The notes beneath the pieces were generated by a model. It ran no database searches, was not told the DNA's origin, and saw nothing but the letters and a program-made list of their open reading frames with translations. A DNA stretch of 12,539 nucleotides. Origin: JBBRFH01 sp038224615 (GTDB taxonomy: Bacteria > Planctomycetota > Phycisphaerae > Tepidisphaerales > Tepidisphaeraceae). Shown here piece after piece: positions 6,653 through 12,539 of the stretch (within the stretch, counting starts at the first letter, position 1; every line of letters begins with the position of its first letter). The stretch is taken from NCBI GenBank assembly GCA_038224615.1, contig JBBRFH010000084.1, positions 1 to 12,539 of the forward strand, given 5' to 3'. The position numbers were made by a program, and so were the translations under genes.

Positions 6653-7857
6653 GATGGCGTAGAGGCCACTTCATCAACCGGCTTGGCCGGTGTCAATCGC
6701 CACGCCGCCCAAAGCGCCGCCAGGTTGATCGGCAACGACAGCCCGATGAACGCGATGTTGTCCTGCGCAAGCAGCCCGACTGCCTTGAACAATAGCGCAA
6801 AAATGCTGATCGCCACGATCACCAATGCCGGCCAGCGCAACCAGCGCGAACGACGAAAGACAAACAGCGCCAGGCAGACGAACGCGATCGGCGAGAAGTG
6901 CAGGAGGTTTTGGTTTCGGTACGTCGCCCAGTGATCGGTGAAGAGCCACATGAACAGCAACAATCCCCCCGCCGCGGCGCTGAGCGTCCACCAGAGCACC
7001 AGCGACAAGATCGTCAGTCGGCACAACTTCCATTTGGCAAGCGAAACGATCACGAGCGCGCAAGCGACGCCCATTGCCGTCAATGCCGGCCAGCGACGCG
7101 GTGCAGCGTCAGGCTCGTTGGGGCGCGTACTGACCCAGGGATCGAGTTCAGACGTCGACAAGCGTGCGACAACCGGAATCATTTCCATCGGGACGAAGCA
7201 CGCATCCCACGTCGACAGGGGACGGTCGATCGCCGGGCCACCCGCGAAGTCGATGCCGATCATCATCAGCCAGTCGCGTTGCATCAGCCGCAACGCGTGC
7301 TGGCGATACGACAGACCCGGATGTGCCGAGGGCTGGGCACCGGCCACCCGGCGCAAGCCGCCGTTCGACGCGCGGTCGATCATGTCGCGCACGCGGGTCG
7401 AGCAGTTGTCGCGAAAGTAGTCGTACTTGTAGTCCTTGTTCGCCGGCGTGCGGTTCTCTTCGCACAACCGCAGCAACTGAATGACTTGCTGCGGCGCGAG
7501 GTTCAGGCGTTGCCGATCGATGCGGCGGTTGTTCGCGCGGTATTCATGCAGGGCATCCTCGGTGAGATAGCCGTCCATCGTGTACGTCATCCGGCCGAGC
7601 ACGAAGTTGCCAATGAAGTTGGGCTGCGCGAAGTCGAACAGGCCCCAGTTGTAGGCGACATCGAGATCGCGCGACGGGTCGCCTCCGGGATCGGGGACGG
7701 TGATCCGCAGCATGTTGTGTCCGTACACTTCCCATACCTCGTCGCCGGGCCCGAGGGTGAGCAGTTCGGCGGTCGGCGGTCTTGCCTGCTGCGCGTGAAG
7801 GGGCATTGCGAGCGCGAGCAGGAATCCGAAGCAAGCGATGAAACTGGACAGGCGCAT
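6649..7857 (-). CDS. DUF4105 / Lnb-like membrane protein, possible lipoprotein N-acyltransferase
   Basis: The 402-aa protein (from ATG 7857; the TTG at 7860 only adds one residue) has a signal peptide ending near AMPLHAQQ and a periplasmic domain to about residue 215. A C-terminal part follows with about five membrane helices (roughly 235-390). The periplasmic domain has the DUF4105 hallmarks: EVYGHNMLRI with His47, YNWGLFDFAQPNFIGNFVLGRMTYTM, and KYDYFRDNCSTRVRDMI with Cys152. The His...Cys order fits a papain/NlpC-P60-like thiol fold. This family (now Lnb N-terminal domain in Pfam) includes Lnb, the lipoprotein N-acyltransferase described in Bacteroides; that is recalled knowledge. Whether this homologue acylates lipoproteins is inference, strengthened by coupling to a lipoprotein gene and by nearby lgt. 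It is first in a two-gene operon and lies 39 bp from a divergent peptidase gene. No clear Shine-Dalgarno is present. Confidence 0.82.
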   Translation of the reverse strand: MRLSSFIACFGFLLALAMPLHAQQARPPTAELLTLGPGDEVWEVYGHNMLRITVPDPGGDPSRDLDVAYNWGLFDFAQPNFIGNFVLGRMTYTMDGYLTEDALHEYRANNRRIDRQRLNLAPQQVIQLLRLCEENRTPANKDYKYDYFRDNCSTRVRDMIDRASNGGLRRVAGAQPSAHPGLSYRQHALRLMQRDWLMMIGIDFAGGPAIDRPLSTWDACFVPMEMIPVVARLSTSELDPWVSTRPNEPDAAPRRWPALTAMGVACALVIVSLAKWKLCRLTILSLVLWWTLSAAAGGLLLFMWLFTDHWATYRNQNLLHFSPIAFVCLALFVFRRSRWLRWPALVIVAISIFALLFKAVGLLAQDNIAFIGLSLPINLAALWAAWRLTPAKPVDEVASTPS

Positions 7858-7885
7858 CAAGCGGGCGGTATCGTAACCGCGATAC
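7845..7885. promoter_or_regulatory. Candidate divergent promoter with overlapping -10 elements
   Basis: On the plus strand TGGACA (7845-7850) is followed after 18 bases by TATCGT (7869-7874), a fair promoter for the peptidase gene with a short leader that includes its ribosome-binding site. On the minus strand the same bases shifted by one give TACGAT (7875-7870), a -10-like hexamer 12 bases before the DUF4105 ATG, though with no good -35. An inverted repeat GTATCG (7868-7873) / CGATAC (7880-7885) overlaps both and could be an operator. All of this is inferred from sequence. Confidence 0.35.
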
Positions 7886-7892
7886 GGGGTGA
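7886..7892 (+). promoter_or_regulatory. Ribosome-binding site of the peptidase gene
   Basis: GGGGTGA lies 4 bases before ATG 7897 and 7 before the in-frame ATG 7900. The spacing slightly favours 7900. It rules out the long upstream extension of this frame, which is only antisense to the DUF4105 gene. Confidence 0.6.
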
Positions 7893-7896
7893 ATTC

Positions 7897-9291
7897 ATGA
7901 TGAGGATTTTGGACCCGTCACGGACGGTGAGAGCGGCGGTTGTATTGGCGCTGGCCATGGCGTCGATGTCGTCGCGCGCGATCGCCGACGCCGTCACGCT
8001 CGAAAAGCCCATCCCCGCGGAGGTCTTCGTCAAGGCAGACGCCAAGGCCGCCAAGCAACTCAAGGGGCTGCTCATCCGCTTCGACGACGCGGAGTTCACG
8101 CTGAAGGTCGGCAAGGACGAGCAGACGCTGGGCTGGATCGACATCACGCCCGCCAGCGCCGTCGCGCTGCGCACCAGGACGATCGACCGCGCCAGCGGCA
8201 ACGACTGGCTGTCGCTCGGCGAGTTCGCGTGGAACCTCGGCGCCAAGGAACAGGCCCAGACCGCACTGCGAAATGCGGTCAAAATCAACGCCGACCTTAA
8301 GCCCCGCGCCGAGAAGATCAGCGCGTCGACCCCGACGCCGCCCCATCGCAACACCGAGGCACCCGCCAGCGCCTCGAACGTCACCCCGCCCAGCAGCGAG
8401 ACCGGCATCGTGGCACAGCCGGGCGGGAACGACAGCGGCGACGGCAAGGTCATCAAGTTCGCGCCCGCCACCCCGGAGCAGGCCAAGGTCGCCATTGACT
8501 ACGCGCGCGGCTTCGCGGCGGAAGCCACCAAGACGACCGGGGCGAAGTTCCAGGAAGTCGAGACCGAGCATTTCCTCATCTTTACTGACTGGGATAAGCG
8601 CGAGTTCGACTTCCTAAAAAAGAACCTGGAGCGCGCCTACACGGTGGTCGCGAAGCAGTTCGACATGGACCCGAAGGACAACGTGTTCGTCGGCAAGCTG
8701 CCAGTGTACATGTTCGCCGAGTTCCAGGATTTCTCAACGTTCGCAAAGCAAACGGACGGTTTCCCCGCGACCAACCGCGTGGCGGGCTACTTCCAAAGCG
8801 ACTCGCGCGGGTGGGGGCACATGGCGATGTGGAAACCCAACTCCACGCTCACCGGCAACTCGAGCATCAAGGACGCCGAGCGGCTGTGGTCTTATGTGCT
8901 GGTACACGAATTCACGCACGCATTCCTGTCGCGCTACAAATCGAACGTCTTCATCCCGCGCTGGCTGAACGAAGGCTCAGCGGAGGTGGTAGCGCTGAGC
9001 GTCATCCCGCTGGGAGGCCGCTACCAAATGGCGCGGCTGATGGCGTTGCAGGGCGCAGACGTGTCACAGCTCTTCAACAGCCGCACCATCCCGGCCGGCG
9101 AGTATTATCCGGTCATGCAGACGATGGTCGAGTTGCTGGTGCAGACCAACAAGAAAAACTTCCTCAAGATGATCGATGCCATCAAGGACGGCGAAGACCC
9201 TGAGGAAATGCTCAAGAAGTTCTACAACACCGACTACGCGGGCTTCGCCAACGAGTGGCGCGAGTACGCCAAGCGGCTGACGAAGAATTGA
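7897..9291 (+). CDS. Exported zinc metallopeptidase (HExxH, gluzincin-like)
   Basis: The 464-aa protein (or 463 from ATG 7900) opens with a signal peptide, VRAAVVLALAMASMSSRAIADA. A small beta-rich segment follows (PIPAEVF to about 85), then a single TPR-like helical pair (LGEFAWNLGAKEQAQTALRNAVKI, about 108-131) and a low-complexity Pro/Thr/Ser linker (about 145-180). The C-terminal catalytic domain has HEFTH at 337-341 and WLNEGSAE at 356-363. His337, His341 and Glu359 would bind zinc and Glu338 would be the general base, the layout of clan MA peptidases of the Peptidase_MA-like group. The substrate is unknown; location is likely periplasmic or secreted. It is transcribed divergently from the DUF4105 gene across 39 bp, so the two may be co-regulated. 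The frame extends upstream to 6898, but that part is antisense to DUF4105 and is not coding. The peptidase call is strong; the biological role is open. Confidence 0.87.
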   Translation: MMRILDPSRTVRAAVVLALAMASMSSRAIADAVTLEKPIPAEVFVKADAKAAKQLKGLLIRFDDAEFTLKVGKDEQTLGWIDITPASAVALRTRTIDRASGNDWLSLGEFAWNLGAKEQAQTALRNAVKINADLKPRAEKISASTPTPPHRNTEAPASASNVTPPSSETGIVAQPGGNDSGDGKVIKFAPATPEQAKVAIDYARGFAAEATKTTGAKFQEVETEHFLIFTDWDKREFDFLKKNLERAYTVVAKQFDMDPKDNVFVGKLPVYMFAEFQDFSTFAKQTDGFPATNRVAGYFQSDSRGWGHMAMWKPNSTLTGNSSIKDAERLWSYVLVHEFTHAFLSRYKSNVFIPRWLNEGSAEVVALSVIPLGGRYQMARLMALQGADVSQLFNSRTIPAGEYYPVMQTMVELLVQTNKKNFLKMIDAIKDGEDPEEMLKKFYNTDYAGFANEWREYAKRLTKN

Positions 9292-9319
9292 AGGGGGCGG
9301 AGGCGATGAGGGAGGGACA

Positions 9320-9398
9320 GAGGCAATGAGGGACGAAGAGGTCTTCACTCATTGCCTCATTGCCTCTCTGCCTCTCTGCCTCTCCCCCTGATTGCCTC
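9320..9398. repeat. Stem-loop and GCCTC octamer tandem array
   Basis: GAGGCAATGAG (9320-9330) pairs exactly with CTCATTGCCTC (9348-9358), and inside it GAAGA (9335-9339) pairs with TCTTC (9342-9346), making a composite hairpin that could end peptidase transcripts. From 9351 there are four back-to-back octamers: ATTGCCTC twice and TCTGCCTC twice (to 9382), and a further ATTGCCTC at 9391-9398. Purine-rich counterparts (AGGCGATGAG, GAGGGA) precede the hairpin. Confidence 0.6.
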
Positions 9399-9419
9399 AT
9401 CGTCGCCCCTCCTTACAAT
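9392..9419 (+). promoter_or_regulatory. Candidate purL promoter giving a leaderless or near-leaderless mRNA
   Basis: TTGCCT (9392-9397) and TACAAT (9414-9419) are 16 bases apart, and only 6 bases separate the -10 from the purL ATG at 9426. Transcription would start at or next to the ATG, and there is no Shine-Dalgarno. The -35 lies inside the last ATTGCCTC repeat unit. This is inferred from sequence only. Confidence 0.4.
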
Positions 9420-9425
9420 CTCCCC

Positions 9426-12239
9426 ATGATTTACCGCATCGACGCGTGGACCCGCCCCGACGCCGCCGGCCATGACCCGCAGGGAGAAGCCGCGGCCAAG
9501 CAGATCGCCCAGTTCGGCGTCGATGTGGGCCCGCGTGCCCGCGCATTTCGCGTATTCTTCATTGAAACCGACGAACCTCGCGCCCGCATCGACGAGGCCG
9601 CGAGGCACCTGCTGGCCGATCCGGTCGTCGAGGATTTCGCGATCGTCGAAGCGCTCGCCAACATCACGACGACATCGCGCATCGAAGTACACCTCAAGCC
9701 GGGCGTGATGGACCCTGTCGCCGGCTCGACCGAAATGGCGCTGGCGGACATGGGCCTGAAGGTCCGCGCCGTCCGCACCGGCCGGGCTTACGTCTTCGGC
9801 AAAGCGATCGCGCGAGACCAACTCCAGGCCGCCACTCGCGCGCTAGCCAACAGCGTGATCGAGTCGGTCCACTTCGAGCCGTTCCTCCCGCGCGAATTTG
9901 CCAAAGCCGCCGACCACGGCTTCGCACTTCGCCGCGTGCCCATTCGCGAATTGTCCGACGAGCAACTGAAGAAGCTCTCGCGCGAAGGACACCTGTTTCT
10001 CTCGCTCACCGAGATGCAGGCCGTCCAGAAATATTACACCGACGCCGGCCGCGAGCCGACGGACATCGAACTTGAAACGCTCGCGCAGACGTGGTCCGAG
10101 CACTGCGTCCACAAAACGCTCAAGAGCACCGTCGAAGTGGTCGACGAATCCGGCAAGACCGTCCGCACCTACAAGAACCTGATCAAGGAAACGATTTTTC
10201 ACAGCACGATGGAGCTGATGAAGCGTCGCGACGACGGCTTCTGCCTCAGCGTCTTCAAGGACAACGCCGGCGTCATCAAGTTCGACGACACCGACGCCGT
10301 CTGCTTCAAGGTCGAAACCCACAACCGCCCCAGCGCCATCGAACCCTACGGCGGCGCTGCGACGGGCATCGGCGGGTGCATTCGCGACGTGCTCGGCACG
10401 GGACTGGGCGCGAAACCGATTGCGAATACCGACACGTTCTGCGTCGCCAACCCCGAGCGCGCCCAAACGCCCAACGGCGTGATTCATCCCAAACGTGTTC
10501 TCCAGCAGGTCGTCGCGGGCGTGCGCGATTACGGCAATCGGATGGGTATCCCAACCGTCAACGGCGGGGTCTACTTCGACGAAAACTACATCGGCAATCC
10601 GCTGGTGTTCGCCGGCTGCATCGGGCTGATTCCCAATGACAAGATCAGCAAGCAGGTACACCGCGGCGACGCCGTCGTCGTCATGGGCGGGCGAACCGGG
10701 CGCGACGGCATCCACGGCGCGACGTTCAGTTCGGCCGAACTTACCAGCACACACCAGGACGAGTTCAGCCACGCCGTGCAGATCGGCAACGCGATCGAGC
10801 AGAAGCGGATGATGGACGTCCTCCTGCAAGCCCGCGACCGCAGCCTGTACACCGCCGTCACCGATTGCGGCGCCGGTGGGCTTTCCAGCGCTGTCGGGGA
10901 AATGGGATCCGAGATCGGCGCGTCGATCCATCTCGACAAGGTTCCGCTCAAGTATGAAGGCCTGCGCTACGACGAAATCTGGATCAGCGAGGCCCAGGAG
11001 CGCATGGTCCTGAGCGTCCCACAATCGCATGTGAAGGAACTGCTTGAACTTTCCGAAAGCGAGAACGTCGAGAGCACCGTCATCGGCACCTTCGGCACCG
11101 AACGCGACGAACTCATCCTCAGCTACAAAGCCGAGGAAGTGGGCCGCATGGCGATGCACTTCCTCCACGACGGCATCCCCATGCCGACGCGGCGGGCTGT
11201 GATTCGTAGCACGGGCGTCCCGCCCGTGTCTTCAGAAAGGAAACACGGGCGGGACGTCCGTGCTACGTTGCTCGCGTCACTCGCGCGTCCGAACGTTGCC
11301 AGCAAGCACTGGATCGTTCGCCAATACGACCACGAAGTGCAAGGCGGCAGCGTCATCAAGCCCTTCGTCGGCCCGCAGCAGATCGGCCCGAGCGACGCTG
11401 CGGTGATTCGTCCGAAGCCGAACAGCACCCAAGGCGTCATCGCCGCCTGCGGCATGGCGCCGGGCATTGAGGATCCTTACCTGATGGCGATCGCCTCGAT
11501 CGACGAAGCGATCCGCAATGCCGTCTGCGTGGGCGCCGACATCGACAAACTCGCGGTCCTCGACAACTTCTGCTGGCCGGGCACCGACAACGAAGAGGCG
11601 ATGGGCAAGCTCGTCCGCGCCTGCGAAGCCTGCCGCGACGCCGCGTTGGCGTTCGGCGTGCCGTTCATCTCCGGCAAGGACTCGCTGCACAATCAGTTCA
11701 CCGACGCCGAGACGGGCAAGGTCACGCGGATCCCCTGCACGTTGCTGATCAGCGCGATCGGCGTCGTCGACGATGTCCGCAAATGCGTCACGATGGACTT
11801 CAAGCAGAAGAACAGCCGCGTGGTGCTCATCCGCGCGGAGAAGGCGTTCGATCTTGCGACCTTGAACACGCTGCACCGCACGATGAGCACGCTCGTCCGC
11901 ACCGGCAAATTTGCCGCCGTCCACGACGTCAGCGACGGCGGGTACGCCGTCAGCGCCGCGGAGATGTGCATCGCCTCGGGCATCGGCCTGATCGCGTCCA
12001 GCGCACTGTTTGAATCGCCCGAAGCCTTTGAAGAACGCCCGGGGGCGTATGTCGCAGAATTGAAATCGTCGGGCGACCTGCAGGCGATCACGCGCGCCTT
12101 CACGGGCGTCGCCGGGGTCGTCGAACTCGGCATCACGCAGGGGTTGAGTAAACTGTCGCTGACGACCGAGCCGGCGCGCGGCACCGAAATTTCCATCGAA
12201 GACCTCACCAAAACGTGGCGCGGCACGCTGGATTGGTAG
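9426..12239 (+). CDS. purL: Phosphoribosylformylglycinamidine synthase PurL with two fused PurS-like modules
   Basis: This enzyme makes FGAM from FGAR, ATP and ammonia in purine synthesis. The 937-aa protein has two PurS-like modules (about 1-78, and 84-152 with IEVHLKPGVMDPVAGSTEMAL), then the PurL body. Seen in order are TWSEHCVHK (His226), VETHNRPSAIEPYGGAATGIGG, GGRTGRDGIHGATFSS, DCGAGGLSSAVGEMGSE, RQYDHEVQGG, KDSLHN (751-756) and HDVSDGG (833-839). It ends at TWRGTLDW with no glutaminase domain, so ammonia would come from a separate PurQ not in this window. Small PurL is about 740 aa and large PurL about 1300 aa, so this size fits PurS-PurS-PurL. ATG 9426 is chosen over the frame's opening at 9360, whose codons are repeat DNA. 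Residues about 594-614 are encoded by an inserted inverted-repeat element, in frame and without a stop. Confidence 0.93.
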   Translation: MIYRIDAWTRPDAAGHDPQGEAAAKQIAQFGVDVGPRARAFRVFFIETDEPRARIDEAARHLLADPVVEDFAIVEALANITTTSRIEVHLKPGVMDPVAGSTEMALADMGLKVRAVRTGRAYVFGKAIARDQLQAATRALANSVIESVHFEPFLPREFAKAADHGFALRRVPIRELSDEQLKKLSREGHLFLSLTEMQAVQKYYTDAGREPTDIELETLAQTWSEHCVHKTLKSTVEVVDESGKTVRTYKNLIKETIFHSTMELMKRRDDGFCLSVFKDNAGVIKFDDTDAVCFKVETHNRPSAIEPYGGAATGIGGCIRDVLGTGLGAKPIANTDTFCVANPERAQTPNGVIHPKRVLQQVVAGVRDYGNRMGIPTVNGGVYFDENYIGNPLVFAGCIGLIPNDKISKQVHRGDAVVVMGGRTGRDGIHGATFSSAELTSTHQDEFSHAVQIGNAIEQKRMMDVLLQARDRSLYTAVTDCGAGGLSSAVGEMGSEIGASIHLDKVPLKYEGLRYDEIWISEAQERMVLSVPQSHVKELLELSESENVESTVIGTFGTERDELILSYKAEEVGRMAMHFLHDGIPMPTRRAVIRSTGVPPVSSERKHGRDVRATLLASLARPNVASKHWIVRQYDHEVQGGSVIKPFVGPQQIGPSDAAVIRPKPNSTQGVIAACGMAPGIEDPYLMAIASIDEAIRNAVCVGADIDKLAVLDNFCWPGTDNEEAMGKLVRACEACRDAALAFGVPFISGKDSLHNQFTDAETGKVTRIPCTLLISAIGVVDDVRKCVTMDFKQKNSRVVLIRAEKAFDLATLNTLHRTMSTLVRTGKFAAVHDVSDGGYAVSAAEMCIASGIGLIASSALFESPEAFEERPGAYVAELKSSGDLQAITRAFTGVAGVVELGITQGLSKLSLTTEPARGTEISIEDLTKTWRGTLDW
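11206..11266. repeat. 61-nt inverted-repeat element inside the purL coding sequence
   Basis: Left arm 11206-11228 (GTAGCACGGGCGTCCC, then GCCCGTG) and right arm 11244-11266 are reverse complements at 22 of 23 positions, with a 15-nt loop. In the purL frame it reads RSTGVPPVSSERKHGRDVRAT (the outermost codons partly native). Peptides of this STGVPPVSS...HGRDARAT kind are familiar to me as translations of a widespread intergenic repeat in planctomycetes and other bacteria. It sits in the linker between HDGIPMPTRRA and PNVASKHWIVRQYDHE. The strength of the hairpin and its good fit to known repeat wording make the element call firm; how it arrived is inference. Confidence 0.85.
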
Positions 12240-12539
12240 TTGATATACTCAGCTTTATGGTCGCCCTTCTGGAACAATCTCATCTGGCACACGACGAGCA
12301 AGGCGTAGTCCGCCTTGGCGGGGTTAAGTAGTTTATGTTCGTCTACAACCACGCGTTGTGTCATACGTTTCAGGTGTGAACCCCGCGCACAGGCATAAAG
12401 TGTCGAGTGTCGAGTAATTATCAGCCCCAGCATTGCGACCTCAGAACCATACGAGCCGCGAAGATGCGATGAGCGCGATGATCAACGCGAAGGGAAACAC
12501 GAAGAAATAACGAAATGGGCATTCTTCGCGTCTTCCTTC
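12240..12539. other. Region downstream of purL without a convincing gene
   Basis: These 300 bases hold no gene I can support. A 24-codon ORF at 12257-12331 (MVALLEQSHLAHDEQGVVRLGG...) follows TATACT by 7 bases but has no recognisable family. A short hairpin CCGCC/GGCGG at 12310-12321 is a weak terminator candidate for purL. A period-7 tandem, AGTGTCG twice plus AGT, lies at 12399-12415. From about 12455 a further GCGAAG-rich repeat begins and seems to turn back on itself at the window's end. Confidence 0.5.
12455..12539. repeat. Partial inverted repeat running off the window
   Basis: The left part (CCGCGAAGATGCGATGAGC..., AACGCGAAGGGAAACACGAAG) and the last bases (TTCTTCGCGTCTTCCTTC) are rough reverse complements around AAATAACGAAATGGGC. 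The wording resembles the hairpin at 5459-5556, so it may be another member of the same broad family, cut by the window edge. Confidence 0.45.

Larger units (their letters stand above)
9292..9425. other. Repeat-derived intergenic region before purL
   Basis: The whole gap between the peptidase stop and purL is built from purine-rich then pyrimidine-rich inverted repeat DNA. It contains the stem-loop and octamer array at 9320-9398, then the purL promoter. No gene is seen. Confidence 0.5.

Noticed and set aside
6898..7896. The peptidase reading frame stays open about 1 kb upstream of ATG 7897.
   Set aside because: It is antisense to the well-supported DUF4105 gene, is rich in Arg/Gln/His as shadow frames are, and lacks any domain; a signal peptide and ribosome-binding site mark 7897/7900 as the start.
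9351..9398. The tandem octamers as a CRISPR array.
   Set aside because: Units are only 8 bases and contiguous, with no spacers and no cas genes nearby.
9843..11168. A 441-codon minus-strand ORF antisense to purL.
   Set aside because: Its Asp/Ala/Val/His-rich composition is the mirror of GC-rich plus-strand codons, and purL on the other strand has full family motifs.
12257..12331. 24-codon ORF with a TATACT hexamer 7 bases before its ATG.
   Set aside because: Too short and without homology cues or a -35; noted in the region description only.
11693..12433. A 246-codon minus-strand ORF crossing the end of purL.
   Set aside because: Most of it is antisense to purL; the part beyond purL has no recognisable domain and no good start.

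Overview
The window is GC-rich bacterial chromosome, probably from a Planctomycetota genome of the Phycisphaerae kind. That placement is an inference. It rests on the protein character (a Cys-containing Lgt variant, PurS-like modules fused to PurL, a DUF4105/Lnb-like membrane protein) and on several families of inverted-repeat intergenic elements of a sort I associate with planctomycete and verrucomicrobial genomes. I see no phage, transposase, CRISPR, tRNA or rRNA. The genes are ordinary chromosomal ones; the unusual content is in the repeats, the gene boundaries and a few protein architectures.

Layout. (1) 1-81, minus: the first 27 codons of a GspE/PilB N-terminal (MshEN-like) domain protein. 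(2) 82-419: a gap with a possible promoter for that gene. (3) 420-2938, minus: comEC, the DNA-uptake channel, split by a frameshift near a (GC)4 run at 2744-2751. The first two membrane segments lie in one frame and the rest in another. (4) 3126-4184, plus: a secreted-start MscS mechanosensitive channel. (5) 4209-4375: an inverted pair of short repeats whose right copy has been read into a false N-terminal extension of the next gene. (6) 4413-5345, plus: lgt, followed by a possible 35-aa ORF overlapping its stop by ATGA. (7) 5459-5556: a long imperfect hairpin between convergent genes. (8) 5639-7857, minus: a two-gene, ATGA-coupled operon, DUF4105/Lnb-like protein first and HEAT-repeat lipoprotein second. 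(9) 7858-7896: a 39-bp divergent promoter gap. (10) 7897-9291, plus: an exported HExxH zinc peptidase. (11) 9292-9425: a repeat-derived gap with an octamer array and a plausible leaderless purL promoter. (12) 9426-12239, plus: purL with two fused PurS-like modules and an in-frame 61-nt inverted-repeat element. (13) 12240-12539: no convincing gene, with another repeat running off the end.

How the genes relate. The coherent theme is the cell envelope. lgt performs the first step of lipoprotein maturation; the convergent operon encodes a relative of Lnb (a lipoprotein N-acyltransferase, the last step) coupled to a predicted lipoprotein; MscS and the peptidase are also envelope proteins. ComEC and the GspE/PilB-like ATPase fragment would fit type IV pilus-linked DNA uptake. 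purL is a housekeeping purine gene without an obvious link to its neighbours.

The most notable signals are the repeat element translated in frame inside purL, the lgt/Lnb-like/lipoprotein neighbourhood, the tandem PurS-PurL architecture and the comEC frameshift. I do not see a clear new multi-gene defence or mobile system.
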